A stretch of DNA of 16,361 nucleotides from Clostridiales bacterium (GTDB lineage: Bacteria > Bacillota > Clostridia > Oscillospirales > Acutalibacteraceae): the NCBI GenBank assembly GCA_014799585.1, contig JAAVHU010000041.1, forward strand, positions 1-16,361. Reading direction: 5' to 3'. Shown here piece by piece: positions 7,173 through 13,615 of this stretch. The notes beneath the pieces are model-generated. The model searched no databases, had not been told where the DNA came from, and was given only the letters and a program-made list of their open reading frames with translations. Position 1 is the stretch's first letter. Each line of letters begins with the position of its first letter. The position numbers were made by a program, and so were the translations under genes.

Positions 7173-7841
7173 ATGGCAAATTTAAACAGAGGATTGATCG
7201 TTTCCTGTCAGGCGGTCAAAGGGGAACCACTCTATGGTCTGGATATGATGCATCATTTCGCCAGAGCTGCGGTTCTTGGCGGAGCAAAGGGCATAAGAGC
7301 AAACTATGTTTCCGATATTAATGCAATTAAAAAAGAGGTTGATGTTCCTGTTATCGGCATCATCAAGGCTGTTTATGACGGCAGTGATGTTTATATAACG
7401 CCAACCTTAAAAGAGGTTAAGGAACTTCTTACAACGGGTTGTGAGGTTATTGCACTTGATGCAACAAATCGTCCTCGTCCGAATGGTGAAAAACTTGAAG
7501 ATTTGGTTGCTTATATCAGGGAAAATGCACCTGATGTTGAAATTATGGCAGACTGCTCAACGTTTGAGGAGGCTCAGGCTGCAGATGAAATGGGCTTTGA
7601 TTATGTTGGCAGTACAATGAGAGGCTATACGGAGTATACCAAGGGAATATCCATTCCTGATTATGATATGCTTAAAAGAATGAGAAATGAGCTTAATGCA
7701 AAGGTTATTGCAGAAGGCGGTATTTGGGAAGTATCCCAGCTTGATAAGGTTATAGAATGTGATCCGTATGCTGTTGTTATAGGCAGTGCTATAACACGTC
7801 CAATGGATATTACAAAAAGATTTGTAAAGGAGTTTGAATAA
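7173..7841 (+). CDS. nanE: N-acetylmannosamine-6-phosphate 2-epimerase
   Basis: This 222-residue TIM-barrel enzyme converts N-acetylmannosamine 6-phosphate to N-acetylglucosamine 6-phosphate, the third step of sialic acid catabolism. It begins with the family start RGLIVSCQA and shows the conserved GIIK with likely catalytic K65, the LDATNRPRP segment (95-103), ADCST, DYVGSTMRGYT (143-153) and AEGGIW (180-185, with E181). Phosphate-binding loops close the barrel (VVIGSAITRP). Length is normal for NanE. The strong GGAGGGGTGA ribosome site fixes the start. The stop overlaps the nanA start by one base (TAATG), so the two are translationally coupled. The kinase NanK, needed to make its substrate, and NagA/NagB, needed after it, are not in the window. 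Confidence 0.95.
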   Translation: MANLNRGLIVSCQAVKGEPLYGLDMMHHFARAAVLGGAKGIRANYVSDINAIKKEVDVPVIGIIKAVYDGSDVYITPTLKEVKELLTTGCEVIALDATNRPRPNGEKLEDLVAYIRENAPDVEIMADCSTFEEAQAADEMGFDYVGSTMRGYTEYTKGISIPDYDMLKRMRNELNAKVIAEGGIWEVSQLDKVIECDPYAVVIGSAITRPMDITKRFVKEFE

Positions 7842-8725
7842 TGGATTTAAATAAATTTAAGGGCTTGTTTTCAGCCTTGTTAACACCGTTTAACGAAGAT
7901 TCTTCACTTAATCTTGAGGCTATGAAAAAGCTTGTTGAATTCAATCTTGAAAACGGAATTGATGGTTTCTATGTTGGCGGAAGCACAGGTGAAGGTCTTC
8001 TTTTAACAAACGAAGAAAGAAAAGAAACCTTTAAATGTGTTGCTGAAGCAACAAAGGGCAGAGCAACTCTTATTGCTCATGTAGGCACACTTCATACGGA
8101 TGCTGCAATTGATATGGCAAAATATGCAGAAAGCCTTGGATATGATGCAATTTCCGCTGTTGCTCCTTATTATTATGGCTTCCCGCTTGAAGCAATAACA
8201 GGCTATTATAATGATATAGCAAACAGCACATCTCTTCCTATGATTGTTTATAACTTCCCGAACTCAGGCAAGTTTGCTTTAACAAAGGAAGTTGCAAATG
8301 AAATGTTTAAAAACGAAAAATTCATCGGTATTAAGCATACCTCTGCTGATATGTTTGCTCTTCAGCAGTTCAAACAGCTTGATCGTGAAGTTATTGTTTA
8401 CAACGGCTTTGACGAAACACTTCTTTCAGGTCTTGCTATGGGTGCAGATGGTGCAATCGGAAGCACATATAACTTTATGGGCAAAAAGTTTAAAAAGATA
8501 ATGAATGATTTTAAAGCAGGCAATATTGAAGAGGCTATTAAGGGTCAGAACGAAGCAGATGAAATCATTTGTGAAATGATTAAATACGGTGTTTTCCAGT
8601 CTGAAAAAGCAATTTTAACAGAAATGGGAATTGATATGGGAGAATGCAGAAAGCCGTTTCTTCCTATCAGTGATGAATGCCGTGCTTCAATGAAAAAGAT
8701 TGCTGAAAAACTTCTTAGTGAATAA
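7841..8725 (+). CDS. nanA: N-acetylneuraminate lyase
   Basis: This 294-residue class I aldolase of the DapA/NanA family splits N-acetylneuraminate into N-acetylmannosamine and pyruvate through a Schiff base. The catalytic lysine is K165 (GIKHTS) and the partner tyrosine Y137 (VYNFP), the positions known for E. coli NanA. The pyruvate-binding GGSTGEG is at 46-52. The sequence around K165 and the STGEGLLL loop fit NanA better than dihydrodipicolinate synthase, as does the adjacency to nanE. It is cytoplasmic and acts as a tetramer in the family. AAGGAG (7827-7832) inside the end of nanE serves as its ribosome site. An intrinsic terminator follows 11 bp after the stop. Confidence 0.95.
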   Translation: MDLNKFKGLFSALLTPFNEDSSLNLEAMKKLVEFNLENGIDGFYVGGSTGEGLLLTNEERKETFKCVAEATKGRATLIAHVGTLHTDAAIDMAKYAESLGYDAISAVAPYYYGFPLEAITGYYNDIANSTSLPMIVYNFPNSGKFALTKEVANEMFKNEKFIGIKHTSADMFALQQFKQLDREVIVYNGFDETLLSGLAMGADGAIGSTYNFMGKKFKKIMNDFKAGNIEEAIKGQNEADEIICEMIKYGVFQSEKAILTEMGIDMGECRKPFLPISDECRASMKKIAEKLLSE

Positions 8726-8735
8726 TTAAAAATAG

Positions 8736-8765
8736 AAAGAGGCGGGTTTTAACCTGCCTCTTTTT
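8736..8765 (+). terminator. Intrinsic terminator of nanE-nanA
   Basis: The stem pairs AAAGAGGC-G-GGTT with AACC-T-GCCTCTTT around a 2-nt loop, with one G-U wobble. It is followed by TTTTTGCC. It lies just after nanA and separates the operon from the next promoter. Confidence 0.85.
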
Positions 8766-8778
8766 GCCTCTGAAATCA

Positions 8779-8795
8779 GTTACAAAAAAGTAACA
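8779..8795 (-). promoter_or_regulatory. Candidate WalR (YycF) box
   Basis: On the minus strand the sequence reads TGTTAC-TTTTT-TGTAAC, an exact fit to the known WalR consensus TGTWAH-N5-TGTWAH. It also forms an inverted repeat, GTTAC-AAAAAA-GTAAC. It ends one base before the -35 box of the cell-wall hydrolase gene. WalRK is known in Bacillus to control NlpC/P60 endopeptidases such as LytE and CwlO. Assignment here is an inference. Confidence 0.45.
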
Positions 8796-8796
8796 T

Positions 8797-8825
8797 TTGA
8801 CATTTTTTGTAATATATTGTATAAT
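8797..8825 (+). promoter_or_regulatory. Consensus sigma-A promoter of the NlpC/P60 gene
   Basis: TTGACA (8797-8802) and TATAAT (8820-8825) are perfect consensus boxes with a 17-nt spacer. Transcription would begin near 8832, leaving a leader of about 27 nt with the ribosome site GAGAGG before the ATG at 8859. Confidence 0.85.
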
Positions 8826-8858
8826 GCGATCTATGCGACTTTGTCAGAGAGGTATTTT

Positions 8859-10904
8859 ATGAAGAAAACCAAACGAATAATAAGTCTTTTTCTGTCTGTG
8901 TTTATGCTGATAAGCATAACGGCGGGAATTGATTTTTCCGCTTATGCCGAAACAACAGGTTCACAGATTGTTGAATATGCAAAAACCCTTAAAGGCTGTT
9001 CCTATAAATATGCAGCCCGCGGTCCGAAATGTTTCGATTGCAGTGGATTTGTATACTATGTTTATAAACATTTCGGTTTTACAGTTCCTACATCAAGCTC
9101 AGGCTATACAAACCTTTCAAAATATGGCAAAAAGGTTACAGGCGACTCTAATGCAAAATTAGGTGATATCGTTGTCTGGTCTGATCATGTAGGTATCTAT
9201 ACGGGAAATGGAAAGGTTATCCATTCTTTAAACTCCAAAAAAGGTGTCTGCGAAACTGTAGTTAAAGATTTTGTAAATACAAAAGGCGTAAAAAATCCAA
9301 GCCATTATTACCTGAGAGTAAATGGCGTATATGAAGCTGTAACCAATCCGTCATTAACGGTTAAATCTGTTTCAAATTTAAAGGCGGATTCAGTAACACT
9401 TGCTTTTAATGTAAAAAACCCAAGTAAGCTAACTCTTAGTAATGTTGGTGTTCAGATAAGAAAAAAGGGAACGAGTGAGTGGAAAACAAAGAAGATGGCT
9501 GTAAGCAAGGGTAACACAAATGCAACTGCTTTTTCTTTCAGCTGTAATGTTGGTTCAGGTAAAGAATGGAATATGGCTTTATCTTCGGGAACTACCTATG
9601 AATATCGTGCATATGTAGTTTATAAGAATAAGTATTTTTATACTTCAACAAACACATTTAAAACGGCTGTAATAAGTCCGTCTGTATCTGTTAAACCGAT
9701 AGCTGATTTAACAGAAAAGTCTGTCGTATTTAATTTCACAGTTAATAATCCAAGTAAACTGACAATAAAAACAACCGGTGTTCAGATAAGAGAAAAAGGC
9801 TCTACTGAATGGAGAACACAGCAGGAAGCTGTTAATACAAAAAGTGCAAATGCTTCTTCTGTTTCAATTTCCAGAACTGTCGGCTCAGATAAGGCTTTGA
9901 ATATACCTTTGGAAGCCGGAAAAACCTATGAATATCGTGCATATGCAATCTATAATAACTGCTATTATTATTCTTCGGTAAGCACATTTGCAACAAAGCC
10001 TGCGGAAGAGAATATTCAAGCAAGCCCCATGATGTTTAAAAACGAACCATCAGCACAGGAAGTGGCTGATGAACAGCAGGAATTAACTGCGTCTGTTCTG
10101 AAAACAACGGTGTATTCAAACGGCTCATTCAAACTTTCTTGGAAAGCAATTGCAGGTGCAGATAAGTATGAAGTGTATCATAAGCAGGCAGACGGCTCCT
10201 ATAAACTTGTTAAAACAACTGCTGAAACTTCATTTTCAACTGCTTGTGCGGAATACGGCAAAACGTATACCTATAAAATAAGAGCTGTAAGAACAATAGA
10301 TAGTCAGAACTTTTTCTCATCTGATGACAGCGCTGCTGTAAATGCAGTAAATAATAAAAAATTACAGGCACCTACATTAAAAGGCACAGTAAATTCCAAT
10401 GGTTCATTTAAACTTTCGTGGAATGCTGTTTCAGGCGCAGTAAAATATGGTATTTATTATAAGAACGCAAACGGCAAATACACTTGGGTAACAACTGTTA
10501 CCGGAACTTCTTGGACAACAGGCACAGCTCAGTACGGCAGAACGTATAATTATAAAGTGTTAGCCGTTGGAAGCACAGGTTCCATAACATCAGAATACAG
10601 CAATGCAGTGAATGTAACGAATAAGAAAAAGCTGCAAACACCAAGTAATATTAAGATAAAAACGAATAAGAACGGTAAATTTACAATTTCTTGGAATAAA
10701 GTAATTGGTGCTGATAAATATGAGGTTTATGTCTTAGACAGCAAAACCAATAAATATAAATTGGTTAAAACAACAACATCAAATACAATCACAACAGAGG
10801 TTGCAACAAAAGGAAAAACCTATAAATATAAGGTAAGAGCAGTTAAAAATAAAAACAGCTCAGCGACCTCAGCATACAGCTCTGTTGTAAGCAAAAAAAG
10901 ATAA
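8859..10904 (+). CDS. Secreted NlpC/P60 peptidoglycan hydrolase with fibronectin-like repeats
   Basis: The 681-residue protein begins with a signal peptide (1-30: Lys/Arg start, hydrophobic core, AYA cleavage site before E31). The catalytic NlpC/P60 domain (about 33-155) has C61 in FDCSGF, H110 in DHVGIY and H122 in VIHS, the usual Cys-His-His triad that cuts D-Glu-diamino-acid bonds in stem peptides. Five beta modules follow: two alike (about 165-270 and 271-381, sharing NPSKLT, GVQIR and TYEYRAY) and three fibronectin III-like ones (about 409-498, 502-588 and 592-680, sharing NGSFKLSW and TYxYKxxAV). They may bind wall polymers or space the enzyme out. No LPXTG or C-terminal membrane segment is seen. 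The start at 8859 has GAGAGG 6 nt upstream; any earlier start would lie in the promoter. Confidence 0.92.
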   Translation: MKKTKRIISLFLSVFMLISITAGIDFSAYAETTGSQIVEYAKTLKGCSYKYAARGPKCFDCSGFVYYVYKHFGFTVPTSSSGYTNLSKYGKKVTGDSNAKLGDIVVWSDHVGIYTGNGKVIHSLNSKKGVCETVVKDFVNTKGVKNPSHYYLRVNGVYEAVTNPSLTVKSVSNLKADSVTLAFNVKNPSKLTLSNVGVQIRKKGTSEWKTKKMAVSKGNTNATAFSFSCNVGSGKEWNMALSSGTTYEYRAYVVYKNKYFYTSTNTFKTAVISPSVSVKPIADLTEKSVVFNFTVNNPSKLTIKTTGVQIREKGSTEWRTQQEAVNTKSANASSVSISRTVGSDKALNIPLEAGKTYEYRAYAIYNNCYYYSSVSTFATKPAEENIQASPMMFKNEPSAQEVADEQQELTASVLKTTVYSNGSFKLSWKAIAGADKYEVYHKQADGSYKLVKTTAETSFSTACAEYGKTYTYKIRAVRTIDSQNFFSSDDSAAVNAVNNKKLQAPTLKGTVNSNGSFKLSWNAVSGAVKYGIYYKNANGKYTWVTTVTGTSWTTGTAQYGRTYNYKVLAVGSTGSITSEYSNAVNVTNKKKLQTPSNIKIKTNKNGKFTISWNKVIGADKYEVYVLDSKTNKYKLVKTTTSNTITTEVATKGKTYKYKVRAVKNKNSSATSAYSSVVSKKR

Positions 10905-10933
10905 AAAGAGCAGTCTTATGACTGCTCTTTTGT
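10904..10933. terminator. Bidirectional intrinsic terminator
   Basis: A perfect 12-bp stem, AAAAGAGCAGTC (10904-10915) with GACTGCTCTTTT (10920-10931), has a 4-nt loop. A T-tract follows on both strands, so it ends both the NlpC/P60 gene and the converging asparagine synthetase gene. Confidence 0.9.
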
Positions 10934-10942
10934 TTACAGTAA

Positions 10943-12763
10943 TCAAATAAACTCAACATCGTTATCCTTAATCCAATGATAAATCTGAACGATGTAGGCA
11001 AGCACCTGCGGCCCTCTCATAAGCTGACCGTACCATGGTGCAGAGAGAGCGTCGGGATTATCCATAAGTTTTTTGATTTCATCTATATTCAGCATTTCGT
11101 AAAGCGGTGTTGATTTATCGGAAAGCACGGTATCAACCATTTTACAAACCTCTTTGAAGTAAACAGGATTGTGCGTTTTCGGATAAGGGCTTTTCTTTCT
11201 CCAAGTAATTTCATAAGGCAAAACATCTTCAAAGGCTTTTCGTAAAACGCCTTTTTCTCTGCCGTCAAGGGATTTTATACTCCAAGGCATATTGTATGCA
11301 TATTCAACAATTCTGTAATCGCAAAACGGAACACGAACCTCAAGTGAGCTTTCCATACTCATAACATCTTTGCGAACCAGTAAAGTCTGCATAAACCAAT
11401 CCAGATTAAGGCGAAACATTTCTCGCATTCGCTTTTCTGTTTTGTTGTCTGTATCCAGATAAGATGTTTTGTTTACGGTTTCCATATATCTGTTGTGTGC
11501 ATATTCTTCGCCGTTTGGCAGTAAACCGTTCTTTAAAATACTTTTGCGTACATCTGTTGACCTGCTCCACGGAAATGTTTCTTCAAAAAGAATATCCTTG
11601 TTGTGATACCACGGATAACCGCCGAAGATTTCATCGGCACATTCACCTGAAAGCGCAACTGTATGATTTTTCTTAACTGCATTGCAGAATAAAAGCAGAG
11701 AGGAGTCAACGTCAGTAAAACCGGGAAGCGTTCGTGCATATGTGCTTTCAATAAGTGCCTTTGCAACCTCTTTGTTGTCAAGCATAATATTATGATGTTT
11801 GCTCCCTATATAATCGGAAATCATATCAATGAAATCACTGTCTTTGTTTGGCTGAAAAAGGCTTGATTTAAAATATTTGTCGTTGTCAATATAATCAACA
11901 GAATATGTGTTAAGCGTATCTCCGTTGTTCTTGTAATAATCACTTGCAACACGGCTTATAATGGATGAATCAAGCCCTCCGCTTAAAAATGTGCAAAGCG
12001 GAACATCGGAAACAAGCTGGCGTTCAATGGCATCTTTAACAAGATATCGCGTATGTTCAATCGTTTCGCTTTCGCTTTCCTTGTGGCTTTTTGCTTCAAG
12101 TTTCCAATATTCTTTTATGCTGATTTTTCCGTCTTTGTAAATCATATAGGCTGCGGGCGGAAGCTCACTTATGTCTTTGAAAACGGCTGTTCCTATTGTT
12201 TTGGCAGGACCAAGCATAAATATTTCGTTTAATCCGTTTTGGTCAACCTGGCTTGTTATCTCGGGAATAAGCAAAAGCGTTTTTATTCTGCTTGCAAAAG
12301 CGAATATTCCTTCCTTTTTTGAATAATAAAGCGGCTTAACACCGATTCTGTCTCTGCATAAAAACAGTTCTTTTTCCTCATCATTCCAAACGGCAAATGC
12401 AAAAATGCCGTTCAGTTTTTCGCAGGCTTTCTCTTTCCATTTGTGATATGCTTTCAGAATAACCTCAGTGTCGCAATGTGTTTCAAATTCATATCCAAAT
12501 GTTTTAAGTTCGTTTCTGAGTTCATCTGTGTTGTAGATTTCTCCGTTATAAACAATGGTGTATTTGCCGAACTGCATCGGCTGTTTTCCTTTTTCGGGGT
12601 CTATAACGGAAAGGCGGCGATGAATAAGTGCAGCGTAAGGCTTAATGAATTCTCCGCTGCCGTCAGGTCCTCTCATTTTAAGGCTTTTGCTCATATTCTC
12701 AATAAGCGGCAGCCTTTCTCTTAAATCTATGTTCGCTGATAATAATCCTGCAATTCCGCACAT
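10943..12763 (-). CDS. asnB: Asparagine synthetase (glutamine-hydrolysing)
   Basis: These 606 residues combine an N-terminal class II glutamine amidotransferase (about 2-190) with a C-terminal ATP-pyrophosphatase synthetase domain (about 235-520). The nucleophile is C2, exposed after Met removal. The amidotransferase motifs are RGPDG (31-35), HRRLSVID (48-55) and YNGEIYN (72-78). The PP-loop is SGGLDSS (261-267), followed by SGECADEIFGGY (372-383). It makes asparagine from aspartate, glutamine and ATP in the cytoplasm. Its length and tail resemble the asnB/asnO group of Firmicutes. GAGGTGA, 7 nt before the ATG, sets the start. It is a single-gene unit; no T-box leader fits in the short 5' region. 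A sugar-antigen or peptide amidotransferase role is less likely, given the complete motifs. Confidence 0.93.
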   Translation of the reverse strand: MCGIAGLLSANIDLRERLPLIENMSKSLKMRGPDGSGEFIKPYAALIHRRLSVIDPEKGKQPMQFGKYTIVYNGEIYNTDELRNELKTFGYEFETHCDTEVILKAYHKWKEKACEKLNGIFAFAVWNDEEKELFLCRDRIGVKPLYYSKKEGIFAFASRIKTLLLIPEITSQVDQNGLNEIFMLGPAKTIGTAVFKDISELPPAAYMIYKDGKISIKEYWKLEAKSHKESESETIEHTRYLVKDAIERQLVSDVPLCTFLSGGLDSSIISRVASDYYKNNGDTLNTYSVDYIDNDKYFKSSLFQPNKDSDFIDMISDYIGSKHHNIMLDNKEVAKALIESTYARTLPGFTDVDSSLLLFCNAVKKNHTVALSGECADEIFGGYPWYHNKDILFEETFPWSRSTDVRKSILKNGLLPNGEEYAHNRYMETVNKTSYLDTDNKTEKRMREMFRLNLDWFMQTLLVRKDVMSMESSLEVRVPFCDYRIVEYAYNMPWSIKSLDGREKGVLRKAFEDVLPYEITWRKKSPYPKTHNPVYFKEVCKMVDTVLSDKSTPLYEMLNIDEIKKLMDNPDALSAPWYGQLMRGPQVLAYIVQIYHWIKDNDVEFI

Positions 12764-12782
12764 ATGATAATCACCTCAGGTT

Positions 12783-12811
12783 ATTATATGCAGCAAATAA
12801 AAAAATGGTAA
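12783..12811 (-). promoter_or_regulatory. Promoter of asnB
   Basis: On the minus strand TTACCA (12811-12806) and a perfect TATAAT (12788-12783) are 17 nt apart. The leader is only about 15-20 nt, so the ribosome site lies almost at the transcript start, which leaves no space for a leader-based control element. Confidence 0.6.
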
Positions 12812-12829
12812 GAAATTTTCAAAAAGTGC

Positions 12830-12858
12830 TTGACTATATAAAAAAGATGTGATATATT
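12830..12858 (+). promoter_or_regulatory. Promoter of the tRNA-Thr/tRNA-Tyr operon
   Basis: TTGACT (12830-12835) and TATATT (12853-12858) have a 17-nt spacer. The tRNA-Thr begins 18 bp after the -10 box, as is usual for tRNA operons. Confidence 0.75.
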
Positions 12859-12876
12859 ATCTAGGCATTGAGAAAT

Positions 12877-12952
12877 GCTGGTGTAGCTCAGTTGGTAGAG
12901 CAGCTGATTTGTAATCAGCAGGTCAGGGGTTCGAGTCCGTTCACCAGCTCCA
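12877..12952 (+). tRNA. tRNA-Thr (anticodon UGU)
   Basis: The 76-nt cloverleaf has a 7-bp acceptor stem GCTGGTG/CACCAGC, D arm GCTC/GAGC with loop AGTTGGTA, anticodon stem GCTGA/TCAGC with loop TTTGTAA, and an encoded CCA end. The anticodon TGT reads threonine ACA. The T stem AGGGG/CCGTT contains one G-G mismatch (positions 51-63) and one G-T pair, an oddity that could weaken it slightly. Confidence 0.95.
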
Positions 12953-12958
12953 TAATGT

Positions 12959-13044
12959 GGAAGAGTTCCCGAGCGGCCAAAGGGAACAGACTGTAAATCT
13001 GTCGCTTTTCAGCTTCGGTGGTTCGAATCCACCCTCTTCCACCA
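12959..13044 (+). tRNA. tRNA-Tyr (anticodon GUA)
   Basis: This 86-nt class II tRNA has acceptor stem GGAAGAG/CTCTTCC, anticodon stem ACAGA/TCTGT with loop CTGTAAA (anticodon GTA), a long variable arm, T stem GGTGG/CCACC and an encoded CCA. It begins 6 bp after the tRNA-Thr and belongs to the same transcript. Confidence 0.95.
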
Positions 13045-13080
13045 AAAAATAAGTATAGCATCTGCTATACTTATTTTTTT
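13044..13080 (+). terminator. Intrinsic terminator of the tRNA operon
   Basis: A near-perfect palindrome AATAAGTATAGCA/TGCTATACTTATT has a minimal loop and is flanked by A and T tracts. It gives a strong hairpin followed by TTTTTTT right after the tRNA-Tyr CCA. Confidence 0.88.
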
Positions 13081-13200
13081 ATGCATTAGTGGATTCGAAG
13101 ACGTGGCTCCAAATTTTAAAGCCAAAGGCTGAAAAAATTTGGAAGAAAGGTTCGGTGAACCGTTCGATAGCAAGAGGAGAATCCACTCTCTTCTTATGCA
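13081..13200. repeat. Multi-hairpin element with tRNA-Tyr-like edges
   Basis: The ends pair over a distance: TGCAT (13082-13086) with ATGCA (13196-13200), and a 9-bp perfect AGTGGATTC (13088-13096) with GAATCCACT (13179-13187). Inside are a long imperfect hairpin (13108-13143, CCAAATTTT paired to AAAATTTGG with an inner AGCC/GGCT tip) and a short one, GGTTC-GGT-GAACC (13149-13161). The right edge GAATCCACTCTCTTCT nearly repeats the tRNA-Tyr 3' part GAATCCACCCTCTTCC, and the left edge is its inverted form. It could be a non-autonomous mobile repeat or a structured RNA. No protein gene is supported here. Confidence 0.5.
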
Positions 13201-13238
13201 AAAAAACATTTCATTTTACATATACTCATATCTATTTC

Positions 13239-13267
13239 TTGACAAAACTTGCAGAATATCCTATACT
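13239..13267 (+). promoter_or_regulatory. Promoter of tandem small RNA, copy 1
   Basis: TTGACA (13239-13244) and TATACT (13262-13267) have a 17-nt spacer. The conserved RNA start GTAGTCAA begins 8 nt after the -10 box. Confidence 0.75.
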
Positions 13268-13274
13268 ATATATT

Positions 13275-13342
13275 GTAGTCAACAACATTTGTCGTTTAGG
13301 ACGATTGGAGTCCTTTAATAGACAATCGTTGTTGGCTTTTTT
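13275..13342 (+). ncRNA. Putative small RNA, tandem copy 1
   Basis: The predicted transcript of about 68 nt is one long interrupted hairpin. The outer stem is GTCAACAAC (13278-13286) with GTTGTTGGC (13328-13336), the middle stem TTGTC/GACAA (13289-13293 and 13321-13325), and the apical stem AGGAC/GTCCT around the 7-nt loop GATTGGA (13303-13309). The outer stem runs into TTTTTT (13337-13342), so the RNA ends itself. It shares its promoter geometry, the start GTAGTCAA, the GGACGATTGGAGTCC apex at the same offset (24 nt) and the TTGGC end with copy 2. No reading frame of note lies within it. I do not recognise the family. Confidence 0.7.
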
Positions 13343-13345
13343 ATA

Positions 13346-13374
13346 TTGACATTTTCATTTGAATTAAATATAAT
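13346..13374 (+). promoter_or_regulatory. Promoter of tandem small RNA, copy 2
   Basis: TTGACA (13346-13351) and TATAAT (13369-13374), both perfect consensus, have a 17-nt spacer. It begins four bases after the T-tract of copy 1 and lies 107 bp downstream of the matching box of copy 1. Confidence 0.8.
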
Positions 13375-13380
13375 ATTTGT

Positions 13381-13451
13381 GTAGTCAATAGATGCTTCTA
13401 CCTCGGACGATTGGAGTCCGAGAGATTTGAGCAATCTATTGGCTCTTTTTT
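13381..13451 (+). ncRNA. Putative small RNA, tandem copy 2
   Basis: The predicted transcript of about 71 nt folds like copy 1. The outer stem is GTCAATAGAT (13384-13393) with ATCTATTGGC (13434-13443), the middle stem GCTT/GAGC, and the apical stem CTCGGAC/GTCCGAG (13402-13408 and 13416-13422) around the same loop GATTGGA. It ends in CTCTTTTTT. Most stem bases differ from copy 1, yet the pairing is kept by changes on both sides, while the loop, the 5' end and the TTGGC are identical. This pattern indicates selection on RNA structure with a conserved loop. Confidence 0.72.
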
Positions 13452-13553
13452 ATTGCAATCGGATAGTAATATGATTATTTATCTAAGTATCTATGTAAGT
13501 GAAAGTCGATTATTTAAATAACATATTTGTATCCTCATCAAAACATTACAAAC
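13452..13553. other. AT-rich intergenic DNA
   Basis: No gene, third small-RNA copy or clear operator is seen between the second small RNA and the symporter promoter. Confidence 0.5.
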
Positions 13554-13582
13554 TTGCTTTTTATGTAAAAATACAATATAAT
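13554..13582 (+). promoter_or_regulatory. Promoter of the symporter/peptidase operon
   Basis: TTGCTT (13554-13559) and a perfect TATAAT (13577-13582) are 17 nt apart. Transcription would begin near 13590, leaving a leader of about 26 nt with AAAGGAG (13602-13608) 7 nt before the start codon. Confidence 0.65.
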
Positions 13583-13615
13583 AATTTTATAACATTTTAT
13601 TAAAGGAGTAAAAAT

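Noticed and set aside
8808..8823. Second WalR half-site pair TGTAAT/TGTATA
   Set aside because: The spacing between repeats is 4 and not 5, and it overlaps the -10 region, so chance AT-rich sequence is more likely.
8817..8858. Upstream start for the NlpC/P60 gene
   Set aside because: It lies in the -10 region. Starting at 8859 gives a ribosome site and a standard signal peptide.
10943..12763. T-box or other leader control of asnB
   Set aside because: The promoter lies only about 20 bp before the start codon, leaving no room for a leader structure.
13009..13209. Minus-strand reading frame across the tRNA-Tyr 3' end
   Set aside because: Its end is the well-known false translation of a tRNA antisense strand (VDSNHRS type), and the rest is a palindromic element.
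13089..13349. Plus-strand 86-codon frame
   Set aside because: It runs through the hairpin element, a promoter and a small-RNA gene, and has no ribosome site or recognisable domain.
13239..13451. CRISPR or simple direct repeat
   Set aside because: Only two units exist, they differ in most stem bases, and each has a promoter and terminator, which fits RNA genes and not a CRISPR array.
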